A stretch of 64,000 nt of DNA. It comes from Notolepis coatsorum (lineage: Eukaryota; Chordata; Actinopteri; Aulopiformes; Paralepididae). The DNA lies in assembly GCA_963971535.1 (NCBI GenBank), contig OZ020589.1, positions 79,654,911 to 79,718,910 of the forward strand, read 5' to 3'. The notes below the pieces were generated by a model. It saw nothing but the letters and a program-made list of their open reading frames with translations. It was not told where the DNA came from and did no database searches. Shown here in pieces: positions 33,991 through 42,750 of this stretch. Every line of letters begins with the position of its first letter. Within the stretch, counting starts at the first letter, position 1. A program made the position numbers and the translations under genes.

Positions 33991-35583
33991 AATTAAAATT
34001 TGTTCTAAGGTCCATAGCCTCTCTACATGCTTCAGGAGTGCGGTGTCTCCCTCTGTGACTCGGGAGTGGAGACAGCTAGTGGCTGTGGTTCGGTTGAGAG
34101 ATTTGGCGAGTGGGCCTTGGAGAGTCCATCCTAGGCGGGTCTCGACTGCTGCAGGACAGCCTCTGGGTCCGGTATGAACCCGGTCTATCAGGACAATGAG
34201 GTCTGCATGGTCGGAGCCTATCAACAGTGTCGGGGTAGCACCGTCTATGAGTGGGATCGGTAGCTTGCGTAGATGTACATATTTCTCCATCAGCTTGGCT
34301 ACGGGGTATGTGTACCGCGAGAGTCCTATTTCTTGGCTGGTGAAAGCGTCTGTAATCCTGTACCGTCGCTCGGGCTGGCCGCTTGCTGCGATAGAGAATG
34401 AGACATTCTCGCCCTTTATCGTTTTCAAATCTCTTCTTATTGTCCGAATTGTCATTTGGTTTTCGCTCCCCCGCAGCCCTAGCTGGGCCGCAGCGGACGC
34501 GAGCAGAAGGGTCTTCTCTGGCCCGTCATCAAGGACGGCGTAAGTGTCCATGACTTTATTCTGGTAGCTCAATGTCACACGGACTACCTTTAAGAGCACT
34601 CTGGCTCCGCTGCTGCTGGCGGGGTCGATGTACATGACGCTTGCTTTGCTGCTGGATGGTGCGGGTGGAGGCCGCCGTCTGTTACTGTCGTGGAGTATGT
34701 CCAGATGGGCTCCATCGCACCGACTGCACTTTTTCTTTAAGCGGCATTCGGCTGCCATGTGTGATCGCGCACAGCGAAAACAGCGTCTGTTGGACTTTAT
34801 CCATTGACTCGCTTCCTCCGCATTCATCTTGGGGAATGAGTCACATTGTGACAGCCAGTGTTCTTTCTCACAGTAGGGGCACACTATCTTCCACTTCTCC
34901 TTTCTTGAGGGGGTACTGTGGCTCCTACTGCTTGGCACTGACTCCGATTGGTGCATGACAGTCACCGATCTTCTTCCATCATTTAGTCTCCTGGTTCCTT
35001 CTCTGGAGCCAGGGGTGCTCCGTCCGAATGTATCTAGCCGTAAGCTGCTGACTTCTCTCGCCAGGAAGTCGGCTAGATCGAGGAGGTTCGGTTCGGGGCC
35101 ATTAGGGTCTCGGTGGTCTCTCTGCTGCCTAAAGCGCTCCTGTCGGGCGGGCGGTAGCTTCTCCAAGATCCTCTCTACATTTGAGTTGGCGTATAGTTCA
35201 TGCCTACCCTTTTCCCTCTGCGCTCCCAGCATCCCTACTAGGGACTGCACTCTGATGGACAGGTCGTCCAGTGCTCGATTGTCTGTTGCTGGGGGTAGGC
35301 GGTCGATGTGCCTGATCTCCTGGATCACGTAATCCCATATACGTCCATATCTCTGGTCCAACGCTACCAGCGCTGCGGTGTATGGGGTCGTGGAAGTGGC
35401 GTAGGCGAGCGCTATGTTGTGCGCGCGGGGTACCTTTAAATGCTTCAGTAGTATCGCGTATTTATGGCGTTCATCAATGACATCCACCAACATTGTCTCC
35501 AGACACATGCGGAGCTCCGTATACTGGGCCCGGTTCTCCTGGGTGAAGTCTGGTACCATACAGACGCAGCGCTCAAAAATCAA
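33988..35583 (-). pseudogene. BEL/Pao gag C-terminal part and protease
   Basis: 531 codons. The N-terminal half matches BEL Gag (YTELRMCLETML, YATSTTPYTAALVALDQRYG, LDDLSIRVQSLVGML). Three zinc knuckles follow: CPYCEKEHWLSQC, CFRCARSHMAAEC and CSRCDGAHLDILH. Then a retroviral-type aspartic protease box AVLDDGPEKTLL, with a proline after the glycine where serine is more usual. The stop at 33,988 is followed one base later by the pol frame, so either a natural +1 shift or an indel separates them. It forms the capsid and processes the polyprotein in live relatives. Confidence 0.75.
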
Positions 35584-35646
35584 ACCAATTCTGCTGCTTG
35601 TCTGCTGCTTGTTGCTGCTTGTGTGCCACTTAAGTCTACTCAGGTG

Positions 35647-37269
35647 TTAATTTTCCGGGGGTGTTGGCTGGGGGAACAAAGGGAGGGTAGTTAACTTAAG
35701 TGCTTCCCCAGGGAGGGGGTCGGGGGCTACTGCCCTCAGACCCCCAAAATAATTTTTATATGGGCAGTCTGACTTGGGGTACTGACCATATATTAGTGTT
35801 GCAATGCATGATAAGTAAACAGTGAAAAAAGCTAAGAAATCTGATGGGGCTGGGACATTTGGGACGAATAAAGATTTAAGATGAAAATCTGCCCAGCCTG
35901 TGGGAGGAAGTGGAGGTGTGAAATCTGGCCCGGTCAAGAACAATAGAGGAGTGGTAGAGAGTGGTAGAGAGGCATGAGAGGTTTGAGTTTTGAGTGCTGT
36001 ATCTGTAGGTGTGCCAATGTATGACGCGGATTGTTGATACATCGGCGAGCGTTGGGGGAGAGGCCTCCTAGGCGAGTCTCCTCCTGCTCCTTGGCGTGGG
36101 CTGGTACCGGCTGTGTACCATGGCCCGCTGGTCCAGGTGCTGTTCCTCGGTGCGGGTCGTGCGTCGTGCTCACCCGTGGATAGCGTCGGGGGTCTGTAGC
36201 GCAGCTCCGCGGGGGTATAGCCTGGGCTGTACTGGACCTCCTGGTCCGGTAGAGTACTGTGCTGTCGTCGGGCGTGGTTCTCCTCCTCTTCCTCTTCGTC
36301 TTCCGTTAGGTCATCCAGGGCTTGTAGTCTCTGATTTAGCCTCTCCGCAGTGTATGCTGCTCCTTCCCGGTGGCTGGGTCTCGCTTGGACCGGTTGGGGC
36401 AGGGGGTCTGCGGGGGGTATAAACCTCGTCTGTTGGTCAAGTTCAGGGTCGCTTACTCGGCTAGGGGATGCCGCCCTGGAGTGATGTCTAGACGAGTTCC
36501 TGGAGCCTCTGGTGGAGGGAGGGGGTGTTGTCCTTCTGATCAGCTGTTCTATTAGTTGCGCTTGTGCTCTGTCGCGCTCGGCTTCGCGCTTGGTGAGATC
36601 CGATTCTCTCTGGGCACCGGTGGCGGCGCGCTGGGCGTCGGCCCGGTCTCTTGCCATATTCTCTTCCATCTGAATGCGTCTTATTTCCAGGCGTATGTGC
36701 TCTTCTTCGCTCCGTTGCTGTATCTGCAATCGATCGCGTTCACCCTGGAGTCTATCGCGTTCAGTAGAGGCTTTCAGGCTGACGAGGAATGCCTGCTGTA
36801 GTGTCCTCTCTGCCTCGCTGGGAGAAGACGGTTGTATAGGGGAGCCGTCCCTTGGGGTACTCCGTGCGGGGTCTTGGAGCTCTATCTCCACGGTGCTCTC
36901 CTCATCTTCTTCCGTGCCGAGTTCTCTCTCGGTAGTGTTGTCTTCCTCCCGGGACTCGTCGGGGACTACTTCTTCGGTATTGGCGGGGTGTAAGGTCATG
37001 TCTGGTTCCCCCTGGTCCCCACCGTGAGCTGGGTCAGTTACGTTAGAACCCATAGGGGCCTCTATGGTCGGGGTAGCCTGGTCGTTAGGGTTAGACATAA
37101 TTTTACTTTCTAGTTTTACCGCGTTTACTGTTGGTAGAAGACTAGGTTGTTGACTGACAGCGTAAGCCTCTAGGTACTGAGGGAGCTGTCGTTTGCGCCG
37201 CGGGCGTTGTTGGTTAGGAGGATCGTTTCGTGGAGTGTTCATCATAGGCCATTTTAATATTAATAACAC
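35647..37269 (-). CDS. BEL/Pao gag N-terminal frame with coiled coil
   Basis: 540 codons on the minus strand, directly downstream of the 5' LTR and primer-binding site. Residues about 150-245 form a long charged coiled coil (RDRLQGERDRLQIQQRSEEE and on). An arginine/serine-rich segment (SRNSSRHHSRAASPSR) and a proline-rich tail follow. The start may be the ATG within WPMMNTPRNDP. The last roughly 70 codons look unlike Gag (hydrophobic, FLAFFTVYLS), so the true protein may leave this frame by splicing or a shift before 35,850 to join the 35,583 frame. Confidence 0.6.
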   Translation of the reverse strand: MLLILKWPMMNTPRNDPPNQQRPRRKRQLPQYLEAYAVSQQPSLLPTVNAVKLESKIMSNPNDQATPTIEAPMGSNVTDPAHGGDQGEPDMTLHPANTEEVVPDESREEDNTTERELGTEEDEESTVEIELQDPARSTPRDGSPIQPSSPSEAERTLQQAFLVSLKASTERDRLQGERDRLQIQQRSEEEHIRLEIRRIQMEENMARDRADAQRAATGAQRESDLTKREAERDRAQAQLIEQLIRRTTPPPSTRGSRNSSRHHSRAASPSRVSDPELDQQTRFIPPADPLPQPVQARPSHREGAAYTAERLNQRLQALDDLTEDEEEEEENHARRQHSTLPDQEVQYSPGYTPAELRYRPPTLSTGEHDARPAPRNSTWTSGPWYTAGTSPRQGAGGDSPRRPLPQRSPMYQQSASYIGTPTDTALKTQTSHASLPLSTTPLLFLTGPDFTPPLPPTGWADFHLKSLFVPNVPAPSDFLAFFTVYLSCIATLIYGQYPKSDCPYKNYFGGLRAVAPDPLPGEALKLTTLPLFPQPTPPEN

Positions 37270-37294
37270 TATATTAATATTACACTGATTACCA

Positions 37295-37311
37295 TCCGGC
37301 TCGAAGGACCA
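37295..37311 (-). promoter_or_regulatory. BEL primer-binding site for tRNA-Tyr
   Basis: The plus strand reads TCCGGCTCGAAGGACCA, identical over 17 bases to the 3' end of vertebrate tRNA-Tyr with CCA (recalled). It lies two bases from the 5' LTR, the normal place. Confidence 0.8.
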
Positions 37312-37313
37312 AT

Positions 37314-38720
37314 TGTAACTGAGGGGTACAATTCCCTGACTGTATTGTTAGATATGATACTTACTACCACTACCTCTTGTACTTTAGACTCTGGCCACCC
37401 AGTACTAGGTATAAATAATTATGATAAACACTCCCACCTGATGAAACGGATCCAACACAAATGTACCAAGTCGAAAGTCTGCGTTTAATAATAATATATA
37501 GCAAAAGGTATGTACAACGATCACTTAATTACATTTATGATTTGAAATAGTATGCACTTTTATGGCAAATGAGTATTCGTAGGTAGATCAATATCGAATG
37601 TCCAATCTCTGATTGCGCAGGAAGCAAATATACAACCTGGAATATTTAGGGAACAATAGCAATGATACTTGAATGATTATATAGCTGGATACACTAGGGG
37701 AAGGTTCCGACTGCTTGTAGGACAGCTGGAGGGGGGGGGGTAGAGTCTGGCTGTATCCCGTCTGGCCGAGGGTATCCTGGGAGAGCCCACAGTCGTGCAA
37801 CCCGGTGCCCAGCGATCCTCGATCCACAGATGAAAGCAGTTGGACTCTCTGTGGCCGGCGTCCTCCGGTCCACGATGGAGAGACGTGAGGCGACCTCGTC
37901 GTGTAGAGCGTCTTCTCACCTGTCGTCCTCTCCGGGGGGGGTATTTCCAACACACCGCAGTGTTGGCCTTTATCCATAGAATAATCAAAGTACTCAAAGC
38001 ATAATCCAAGCCGGGGAAGGCTAGCCGTCGTCGGTAGAATAATCCAATATACAGGTCCACTCGCTCTTTGGCCTGGAGCTCCTCGGGTGCAGCTTCACGT
38101 GGGGTCAACCACCCTGGATAAGCGTCCAGCTGATGCCCGAAACGATGGGGGTGCTGATTACTATAGAACTCTTACCGCACGAGGCACTACATATGAATAG
38201 ACTATTATTAGCTTAATAGAATACGTCCAACTCGACGATATAGTGCCAAATATGACTATTCAAATATTAATATACACAATGTCTCAATGCCGATACTGGG
38301 CCGAATTGGCCTTACTGCCCACACGTGGTTCGCGGGGAGGCTTTTGCGTCTGTCACTCTGTTGGAGGGTAAGGAACTGGACTAAAAAGAAAGCTCTACTT
38401 TAATAGCGCAGTATATATACGCACTATGAACAAATAGTACCATTAGTGGTGCGGTAGACATATTCCTACGCGGAACTAGGACTTGTCCATACATGTTGAG
38501 CGGTACGATTGAACCTGGTCTGAGGGGGTATGGCGACCTGGCACCAAGGTCTCGTCCAATGGTAGAATGGAGACTATTATGGGATGTTCAGTAGACTAGA
38601 AGGGATATTCAATGCATATTGTACAAGGAATATACAAGGGATATCAGGGGATATACAAATACAATTAAATATATATATATAAATAAATATATATATTCGG
38701 TTTAATCTGATCCTTCAGAA
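37314..38720 (-). repeat. 5' LTR of the BEL element, lacking the final CA
   Basis: It starts TGTAACTGAGG and runs to CCTTCAGAA, where the other LTR continues with CA. The next base already belongs to Gypsy sequence (TAAGAAAGAC). The junction shares AGAA with the Gypsy site (GAAGAATAAG at 28,725-28,734), a microhomology typical of recombination rather than clean integration. Confidence 0.9.
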
Positions 38721-39915
38721 TAAGAAAGACACACCGATAGATATCAGACACTATCACTCCATGCAAGAGGAGCTGAGTGTTCAGGACGAAATCGTCTTCA
38801 GAGGAGAGAGAGTTGTGATTCCAGAAACAATCCGAAGCGACATCACCCGCCGCATACACTCTACTCACCTGGGAGTAGAGGGGTGTCTCAGACGGGCGAG
38901 AGAATATGTCTACTGGCCAGGAATGACCGAGCAGATCAGGACAGCCATATCCAAGTGCGACATCTGCAGATCAATGGACACAAAGCAGCAGAAAGAGACA
39001 CTGCACTCACACGAGGTGCCGAGCAGGCCATGGGCCAAGGTGGGGACAGACTTGTTTACCCATAACAACATTGATTACCTACTGACAGTTGACTACTATT
39101 CTAATTTTTGGGAGGTCGACCATTTACCAGACTCAAAATCGAGTACGGTGATAAGAAAGCTGAAGGCTCACTTTGCTCGTCAGGGGATCGCAGATGTTGT
39201 GGTTTCGGACAATGGGCCACAATACTCTTCACACGAGTTCGAGAGGTTCAGTCAGCTGTGGGGATTTAAACACCAGACGTCATCCCCTGGCTACCCTCAA
39301 AGCAACGGGAAAGCAGAGTCGGCAGTCAAAACGGCGAAGAGACTCATGATGAAAGCCAAGGCGGCAGGGGAAGACCCATACCTGGCGATGTTGGATCACC
39401 GCAACACTCCATCTCAAGGGCTAGACACAAGCCCAGCTCAGAGACTGATGTGTAGGAGGACCAGAACCCTGCTACCAACGAGGGATAGTCTTCTGCAGCA
39501 AGAAGTGAAACGCACAACGGCAGAGCAGATGAGACGAGGACAAATGAGACAAGCAAAATACTACGACAGAACAGCGAGAGATTTGGACACGCTAAAAGTA
39601 GGAGAGCATGTCAGAATTCAACCCTTCGAACCGCACACAAGCTGGAGAAAGGCGACAGTGGTGCAGCCTGTTGACCACAGATCCTACAGAGTAGAGCTGG
39701 ACACCGGAACTGTTCTTCGACGAAATCGACGATACCTGAGACGGGACAGGGGCACAGAGCCAGGTGGGCCGGACCTGACTGTATCTGTTGAGACCCACAG
39801 CACACCAGAGTCTACCGCTACTCTGGGCAGGGACATAGGGGACACACAGACTTTAACCACAAGATCGGGTCGAGCAGTTGCTAGACCAGGATATCTCATT
39901 GACTATGCAAGCTGA
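38721..39915 (+). pseudogene. Gypsy integrase, 5' truncated
   Basis: Open from the BEL junction; the first ATG is at 38,761 (384 codons). Counting from it: zinc-binding histidines 33 and 36 with cysteines 66 and 69; catalytic core aspartates at GTDLF (97) and VSDNG (150) and glutamate 186 in KAESAVK, giving the D,D(35)E pattern of retroviral-type integrases. After that come LDHRNTPSQGLDTSPAQRLM and a chromodomain-free C-terminal part (KVGEHVRIQPF, WRKATVVQP). This order and text are Gypsy-type. Gag, protease and reverse transcriptase are missing, so it is a remnant although the integrase frame is intact. Same strand as the large host element. Confidence 0.85.
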
Positions 39916-40004
39916 GTGTGTGGGGCACAGTGTGTTCAAGAAGAAGAAAAGAGAGAAAAAATAATGGTTTTGAAAGTAGATTTTTATGTCATTACCGTTT
40001 AGCT

Positions 40005-40062
40005 CAAGTTCAAGTTCTTTAATAGTTGTCATACAGAAGTACTCCATGTTAGTTCGATATTA
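40005..40062 (-). mobile_element. Tiny LINE-tail insertion with long target duplication
   Basis: CAAGTTCAAGTTCTTTAATA and GTTGTCATACAGAAGTACT, related to the arms of the foldback at 57,496-57,754, lie between ATGTCATTACCGTTTAGCT (39,986-40,004) and ATGTCATTCACCGTTTAGCT (40,063-40,082). A duplication of about 19 bp and a LINE-like tail point to target-primed reverse transcription of a very short end fragment. Confidence 0.6.
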
Positions 40063-40095
40063 ATGTCATTCACCGTTTAGCTCCCTTTAGTTCAG

Positions 40096-40273
40096 TAAAA
40101 GAAAAGGGATGTTACAATAGGTTTGTATTAAACTAAGGTTTTGTTTTCCGCACGGACGGAGTTGAGTGTGACACAGCTAGGTGGAGGGCTGGAGTATGTC
40201 AACGTGAGATTGTAATAAAAGTGTAAGCAACTTGGAGAATGCTTCAATCGTCAATTCTGTAGTTCAGGGTACA
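40096..40273 (+). repeat. Polypurine tract and 3' LTR of the Gypsy element
   Basis: AAAAGAAAAGGGA at about 40,097-40,109 is followed by TGTTACAATAGG, and the segment ends AGTTCAGGGTACA at 40,273. Length about 164 bp, with AATAAA near 40,213. TG...CA ends and the tract support a short LTR. The matching 5' LTR is missing, so the call rests on structure only. Confidence 0.55.
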
Positions 40274-40359
40274 GTATAAACCAAGGCAGAATTTAACAAC
40301 AGCCAAGAGAATATGAACTTAAATGACTGCTGTCAGGTGTCTCTGGAGTAAAATTTATT

Positions 40360-41240
40360 ACAGATTTGAGTCAAAACCTAAGTAGAAAGCTCTACTAGCG
40401 ACTAGCAACCTAAAAAAAGGCTTAAAGTCACACTCGAGTAGAAAGCTCTACTCGGGAATATCACACTTCAGTAGAAAGCTCTATTTTTGTGATTAAAGTA
40501 ACGTTTACTTGCGACTAAAAGGTAACGTAATGTTTACCTAAAGTCAAAACCTAAGTAGAAAGCTCTACTAGCAACTAGCAACCTAAAAAAAGGCTTAAAG
40601 TCACACTCAAGTAGAAAGCTCTACTCGGGAATATCACACTTCAGTAGAAAGCTCTATTTTTTTTATTGAAGTAACGTTTACTCGCGACTAAAAGGTAACG
40701 TAATGTTTACCTAAAGTCAAAACCTAAGTAGAAAGCTCTACTAGCGACTAGCAACCTAAAAAAAAGGCTTAAAGTCACACTCGAGTAGAAAGCTCTACTC
40801 TGGAATATCACACTTCAGTAGAAAGCTCTACCTTGTGATTATCACCCTATAGAAGGATCCGTCTCTCACACTTCAGTAGAAAGCTCTACTCGGGAATATC
40901 ACCCTACGGAAGGATCAGTCTCTCACACTCCAGTAGAAAGCTCTACTTGTGAATATCACCCTACGGAAGGATCAGTCGCTCACACTCTAGTAGAAAGCTC
41001 TACTCGGGAATATCACCCTACGGAAGGATCAGTCTCTCACACTCCAGTAGAAAGCTCTACTTTGTGATTAGCACCCTACGGAAGGATCAGTCTTTCACAC
41101 TCCAGTAGAAAGCTCTACTTGTGAATATCACCCAACGGAAGGATCAGTCGCTCACGCTCTAATAGAAAGCTCTACTCGGGAATATCACCCTACGGAAGGA
41201 TCAGTCTCTCACACTCCAGTAGAAAGCTCTACTTTGTGAT
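40360..41240. repeat. Tandem repeats around AGTAGAAAGCTCTACT
   Basis: First a long unit of about 180 bp (TCAAAACCTAAGTAGAAAGC, TCTACTAGCGACTAGCAACC, AAAGGCTTAAAGTCACACTC) three times, then a unit near 57-60 bp (AGTAGAAAGCTCTACTCGGG, AATATCACCCTACGGAAGGA, TCAGTCTCTCACACTCC) about seven times. AGTAGA and TCTACT can pair across AAGC, so each unit can form a small hairpin. Confidence 0.9.
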
Positions 41241-41790
41241 CTGCATTGCTAACAGATGATAACAGCAGGCTAACTAGCCATTGCTAACATATGATAACAG
41301 CAGGCTAACTAGCCATTGCTAACAGATGATAACAGCAGGCTAACTAGCCATTGCTAACAGATGATAACAGCAGGCTAACTAGCCATTGCTAACAGATGAT
41401 AACAGCAGGCTAATGAGCCAGTGCTAACAGATGATGACAGCAGGCTAATGAGCCAGTGCTAACAGATGATAACAGCAGGCTAATGAGCCAGTGCTAACAG
41501 ATGATAACAGCAGGCTAATGAGCCAGTGCTAACAGATGATGACAGCAGGCTAATGAGCCAGTGCTAACAGATGATGACAGCAGGCTAATGAGCCAGTGCT
41601 AACAGATGATGACAGCAGGCTAATGAGCCAGTGCTAACAGATGATGACAGCAGGCTAACTAGCCATTGCTAACAGGAGCTAATAGCAGGCTAACGAGCCA
41701 TTGCTAACAGGAGCTAATAGCAGGCTAACTAGCCATTGCTAACAGGAGCTAATAGCAGGCTAACTAGCCAGTGCTAACAGGAGCATTCTT
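41241..41790. repeat. 35-bp minisatellite, about 15 copies
   Basis: Unit AACAGATGATAACAGCAGGC, TAACTAGCCATTGCT, stepping exactly 35 bp (41,251, 41,286, 41,321). Later copies change to AATGAGCCAGTGCT and then to GGAGCTAATAGCAGG. Contains the GCTAAC word. Confidence 0.93.
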
Positions 41791-41872
41791 AGACAAGGGG
41801 GCTGTCCCCCGGAGTCGGTGGACGACGTAGCAAGTAGCAAAGGAGTATACTGATCCAGATCAGAACTCAGAA

Positions 41873-42353
41873 ATGGAGGAAGACCGGGATAGGTCAAGCT
41901 CCAGAGCATCCGCAAGGTCCTCATCTAGGTCAAGATCTAGGGAGAGAGTTCGGTACCCAAGGGACGAACCTCCTAGACCTCGGAACAAGAGAGCTAAACC
42001 GGCCAAACTGAGACCTATCAGCAAGGGGCCTTCTCTGAAAGCTCTCCTGGAGCTCAGGATTGGAGGACGTATCCGACGAAGGTGAAGGAGAATGGGCAGG
42101 CGATGAAACAGGGGATATTATGCCCGCATATCCTGTGACATGGAGACAGAGAGACATCGGCCTGGACCCAAGTTACAGGGTGACGAGAGCCCTGAATGGA
42201 CCTGAAAGAGAGAAAAGAAATGAGTCCTCTGTGGACTGTATCTGTGATGTCCTGCGTGGCCTACGGACAGGGTCACACGACCAGGCCAACCACACTTCAA
42301 TAGAGGACTGCTGCTACAATTCTCGGGGACCCGTGGGGTCGCCCGAGAAGTGA
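41873..42353 (+). pseudogene. Serine/arginine-rich small frame overlapping an acidic frame
   Basis: From ATG 41,873: MEEDRDRSSSRASARSSSRS followed by RERVRYPRDEPPRPRNKRAK, ending at 42,085. A second frame, one base on and open from 42,039 to 42,353, has LEDVSDEGEGEWAGDETGD and a plausible globular stretch (PAYPVTWRQRDIGLDPSYRV). Together they look like one protein broken by a frame change between 42,039 and 42,085, or a pair linked by frameshifting. No family recognised. It lies 0.4 kb before the right LTR of the large element. Confidence 0.4.
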
Positions 42354-42461
42354 CAATTCGACCTACCTCAAACTACGGGAGAGATCCAAGAGGTCAGAGG
42401 GGGTGACCATAAGAACTATGACATTGTGTTCTTCAGACGACAACAACTGGGTGCATTGGCC

Positions 42462-42625
42462 GGGAACAACAGATGCAAGTCTTCCCACCGGCTACCAAGC
42501 AACGACGTGGCCCCTATCCTGTCAGGCCGTCCAGCCAGGGAACAACAGATGCAAGTCTTCCCGCTGGCTACCAGGGTGCCAGGGAACAACAGATGCAAGT
42601 CTTCCCACCGGCTACCAGGGTACCA
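42462..42625. repeat. Three-copy short repeat before the right LTR
   Basis: GGGAACAACAGATGCAAGTC, TTCCCACCGGCTACCA begins at 42,462, 42,538 and 42,582. No gene. The stretch to 42,750 ends GATGACAGAGGCGG, a weak purine-rich tract directly before the LTR. Confidence 0.8.
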
Positions 42626-42750
42626 GGGAACCAAGATGACAGAGGGGGTGTGGAGAGTCACAGCCACGTGACCCCGCAATTGCCATCTTGTCCCCCCGTA
42701 CAGACGCTATTAGGACAGTGGAAAGTGACCGACCAGGATGACAGAGGCGG

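Larger units (their letters stand above)
29160..38720 (-). mobile_element. BEL/Pao LTR retrotransposon, near complete, minus strand
   Basis: Two LTRs of about 1.41 kb (29,160-30,572 and 37,314-38,720) flank minus-strand gag, protease, reverse transcriptase, RNase H and integrase regions. The primer-binding site lies next to the right (5') LTR and a purine tract next to the left (3') LTR. The LTRs differ at only a handful of sites, so the insertion is young. The right LTR lacks the terminal CA, and instead of a 5-bp target duplication a 429-bp Gypsy segment is present on both sides. Frames are interrupted, so it is probably inactive. Confidence 0.9.

Noticed and set aside
31153..36801. Numerous plus-strand frames of 60-125 codons
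   Set aside because: Antisense shadows of the minus-strand BEL gag and pol.
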